Source of the DNA: Clostridia bacterium
GTDB taxonomy: Bacteria > Bacillota > Clostridia > TANB77 > CAG-508
Length of the DNA stretch: 5,869 nt
NCBI GenBank assembly: GCA_900772235.1
Contig: CAAGQX010000148.1
Coordinates: forward strand, 1 to 5,869
Reading direction: 5' to 3'
The notes beneath the pieces are model-generated. The model was not told the DNA's origin. It saw only the letters and a list, made by a program, of their open reading frames with translations, and ran no database searches. A program made the translations under genes and the position numbers. Shown here one piece after another: positions 4,584 to 5,869 of this stretch. Numbering within the stretch: the stretch's first letter is position 1; each line of letters starts with the position of its first letter.

Positions 4584-5096
4584 ATGACTAATAATGAAGA
4601 AACTGTTGGACAAATGATTGCCAAAGCAAGAGAAGAAAAACATTTATCTAAAAGAGAATTATCTAGAATTGCTAAAATAAGTGATACTGAACTTGCACGT
4701 ATTGAATCTGGTGAAAGAGAAATACCAAATCCCAAAACATTAAGAAAAATTAGTAAAGTAATTGGTTTAAATTATAATGATTTGATGTATGCTGCTGGGT
4801 TAGGATTTCAAGTAACACCTTTAAATCCATTCTTAATTAATTACTATTCCGGATTAAAGGGCGATCAAATTGTTGATGCTATACTTAATACTTCATCAGT
4901 TATTAAAAACTGGGAAGAAATGGTAGAACAATTTAAAAAGGATTTAGAAGAAAAGAATTACAATGAAACTCAAAGAGAACAAATAGAACAAACTATTGAG
5001 GATACCGAGTATCAAATTAGGACTGCTAAAGAAATAGTTAATGTATTAAATAGTGCAAGAAGAAAGGAGAATATAGAAAATGCAAAGAAAAACTAA
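4584..5096 (+). CDS. XRE-family transcriptional regulator, 170 residues
   Basis: DNA-binding repressor of the Cro/C1 (HTH_3) type. The domain spans about residues 9-67: VGQMIAKAREEKHLSKRELS, then the recognition-helix region ISDTELARIESGEREIPN and KTLRKISKVIGL. The C-terminal half (about 100-160) is charged and helical (EEMVEQFKKDLEEKNYNETQ), suited to a coiled-coil dimer, and has no metallopeptidase motif. I start at ATG 4584 because AAGGAG at 4571-4576 sits seven bases before it and the predicted transcript begins near 4567; an upstream in-frame ATG at 4551 lies inside the -10 region. It is divergent from the HTH-ATPase operon, with three operator-like sites between, so it most likely represses both itself and that operon. 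Its last codons overlap the start of the membrane gene. Confidence 0.9.
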   Translation: MTNNEETVGQMIAKAREEKHLSKRELSRIAKISDTELARIESGEREIPNPKTLRKISKVIGLNYNDLMYAAGLGFQVTPLNPFLINYYSGLKGDQIVDAILNTSSVIKNWEEMVEQFKKDLEEKNYNETQREQIEQTIEDTEYQIRTAKEIVNVLNSARRKENIENAKKN

Positions 5097-5529
5097 AAAG
5101 ATTTTTGATGTATTAAGAATTGTTATAAATGCTATATTACTTTTATTTATGATATTATGCTTAATCACTAATAAAGAAAGTTATTATGCTATTTATTGGG
5201 TTATTGTTCCGATAATGTTAGTTTGTGAAACATTTTATTTATATAAATGGACTAAAATTGATGAATGGAATGTTGATAAAAAAGATTCTAAAGCTATTAG
5301 ATATTCATTTGATGGATTAACTACAGGAACATTGGTATTAAGTGGACTATTATATTTAGTTGTTATGGCTTTAGAAATGTTTCAAAAAAGTATTAAAACT
5401 AATATTTATGTGCTTGTGATTGTTTATATCTTATTTACTATTTCAATATTATGTAATATTATGGCTGTTAATAGTGCTAATAGAGAAAGTAAAGAACTCG
5501 CTGAAAAAACATTTAAATATAAAAAATAA
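5080..5529 (+). CDS. Four-helix membrane protein of unknown function, 149 residues
   Basis: An integral membrane protein with four predicted transmembrane helices: about residues 9-28 (VLRIVINAILLLFMILC), 32-54 (YYAIYWVIVPIMLVCETFYL), 84-103 (LVLSGLLYLVVMALEMF) and 110-129 (IYVLVIVYILFTISILCNI). Both ends are lysine-rich (QRKTKK at the start, KTFKYKK at the end), suggesting both face the cytoplasm. I do not recognise a family. The start at 5080 lies inside the regulator gene, with AAAGGAG at 5063-5069 ten bases upstream and a 17-base overlap, so it is translated as the second gene of that operon. A membrane partner for an XRE regulator could tether or sense for it, or act as an exclusion or immunity protein; both are guesses from context. 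Confidence 0.8.
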   Translation: MQRKTKKIFDVLRIVINAILLLFMILCLITNKESYYAIYWVIVPIMLVCETFYLYKWTKIDEWNVDKKDSKAIRYSFDGLTTGTLVLSGLLYLVVMALEMFQKSIKTNIYVLVIVYILFTISILCNIMAVNSANRESKELAEKTFKYKK

Positions 5530-5591
5530 TGACAGGAATGACAGAAAAAATTAGGTGGTACCCACCCAAAAATTGCTGTCATGCTGTCATT
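5528..5591. repeat. Compound inverted repeat built from TGACAG units
   Basis: The left arm 5528-5544 holds AATGACAG twice with a nine-base period. The right arm 5576-5591 holds CTGTCAT twice with an eight-base period. The arms are reverse complements except for the junction base. Between them is a second stem, GGTGG-TAC-CCACC (5554-5566). The left arm overlaps the stop codon of the membrane gene. It sits between convergent genes, so it could be a bidirectional terminator, although no continuous T-run follows (the nearest is TTTTT at 5602-5606). A protein-binding or attachment-type site fits the repeated TGACAG units equally well. Confidence 0.65.
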
Positions 5592-5606
5592 TCTATAATA
5601 ATTTTT

Positions 5607-5632
5607 GAATTCTATTTAAATTTAATAAATTC
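5607..5632. repeat. AT-rich hairpin downstream of the sortase gene
   Basis: GAATT-C-TATT (5607-5616) pairs with AATAAATTC (5624-5632) around TAAATTT, with one bulged C. It lies about 40 bases after the sortase stop on the minus strand. There is no clear T-run on that strand, so a terminator role is weakly supported. Confidence 0.25.
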
Positions 5633-5674
5633 ATATTTTATAATTATATTGAATAATTGAAAGAGGTAAATTGT

Positions 5675-5869
5675 TTATTGTTCTACTTCTTTTTTTATAA
5701 GTTTAGCATGAACTACCATTTTATCACTATTACTATAACAAGTAGATAAAGTAAGAATATTATCATTAGAATTAATACTTGTATTAAAGTTATAACTACT
5801 TCTATTTTTAATCATATCCAAGAAGTTTTGATATTCTGTATCATCATCAAAATCCGTTTTCAAGTAATC
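5675..5869 (-). CDS. Class B sortase, C-terminal 64 residues (gene continues past the right edge)
   Basis: Only the end of the gene is visible; the frame is open to the right edge and no true start is present (a TTG at 5863 is an internal leucine). The visible part reads DYLKTDFDDDTEYQNFLDMI, then a variable loop, then NDNILTLSTC with the catalytic cysteine, and MVVHAKLIKKE at the end. The TLSTC block and VVHAKL strand are the signature of class B sortases, membrane-anchored transpeptidases that attach proteins to the cell wall or build pili on the outer face. The position directly before the hydrophobic-V-V strand is lysine (SDKMVVHA), where these enzymes normally have the catalytic arginine. 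The gene converges on the XRE-membrane operon. It may be cargo, a transfer-surface function, or a host gene; the window cannot tell. Confidence 0.85.
   Translation of the reverse strand, partial: DYLKTDFDDDTEYQNFLDMIKNRSSYNFNTSINSNDNILTLSTCYSNSDKMVVHAKLIKKEVEQ

Noticed and set aside
5861..5863. TTG at 5863 as the start of the sortase gene
   Set aside because: The frame stays open to the window edge and the missing upstream part is needed for the sortase fold, so this is an internal leucine codon.
1..5869. Mycoplasma-type genetic code (TGA as tryptophan)
   Set aside because: TGG is used for tryptophan, and the HTH gene ends in TGA at its expected length; no gene needs TGA readthrough.

Overview
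The window is very AT-rich, with strong AGGAGG-type ribosome binding sites and TGA used as a stop (for example at 3972-3974). This fits a low-GC Bacillota host read with the standard bacterial code; I cannot name a genus. The gene set (large serine recombinase, MobV-type relaxase with an adjacent oriT-like region, RepA-like ATPase, small HTH protein, XRE regulator) is that of an integrative mobilizable element, and it broadly resembles the clostridial Tn4451/Tn4453 group (TnpX, TnpZ). Neither element end is visible.

Left part (1-1231, minus strand): the first 268 residues of a large serine recombinase, whose gene runs off the left edge. It is preceded by a 41-residue ORF and a possible 18-residue ORF, each with its own ribosome binding site. 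The upstream AT-rich spacer carries an imperfect direct repeat.

Middle (1232-3031): a MobV/Mob_Pre relaxase on the minus strand with an intact metal-binding motif, but without an obvious histidine at the usual nucleophile position. Upstream lies a 339-base gene-free region packed with consecutive inverted repeats. The relaxase-proximal group looks like oriT. The farther group (2798-2926) forms long AT-rich hairpins of unknown role, possibly an origin.

3032-4583: a RepA-like P-loop ATPase overlaps a small HTH gene, both on the minus strand. They appear to be transcribed from a strong sigma-A-like promoter at 4464-4492 through a leader of about 230 bases. That leader contains a GC-richer hairpin and a perfect DnaA-box sequence. 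A divergent promoter (4532-4560) drives the plus-strand regulator. Three CAAC/GTTG inverted sites, two of them inside a 30-base tandem repeat, overlap both promoters, so the XRE protein probably controls both directions.

Right part (4584-5869): an XRE-family regulator overlaps translationally with a four-helix membrane protein (plus strand). A striking compound inverted repeat follows the second stop codon. Facing it is the C-terminal end of a class B sortase (minus strand, running off the right edge), which has lysine where the catalytic arginine is expected.

Model: the recombinase excises and integrates the element, the relaxase nicks oriT for mobilization by a helper, and the ATPase with the HTH partner may support replication or processing of the excised form. 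The XRE/membrane pair may act as the switch. The first two roles rest on family knowledge; the last two are inference.
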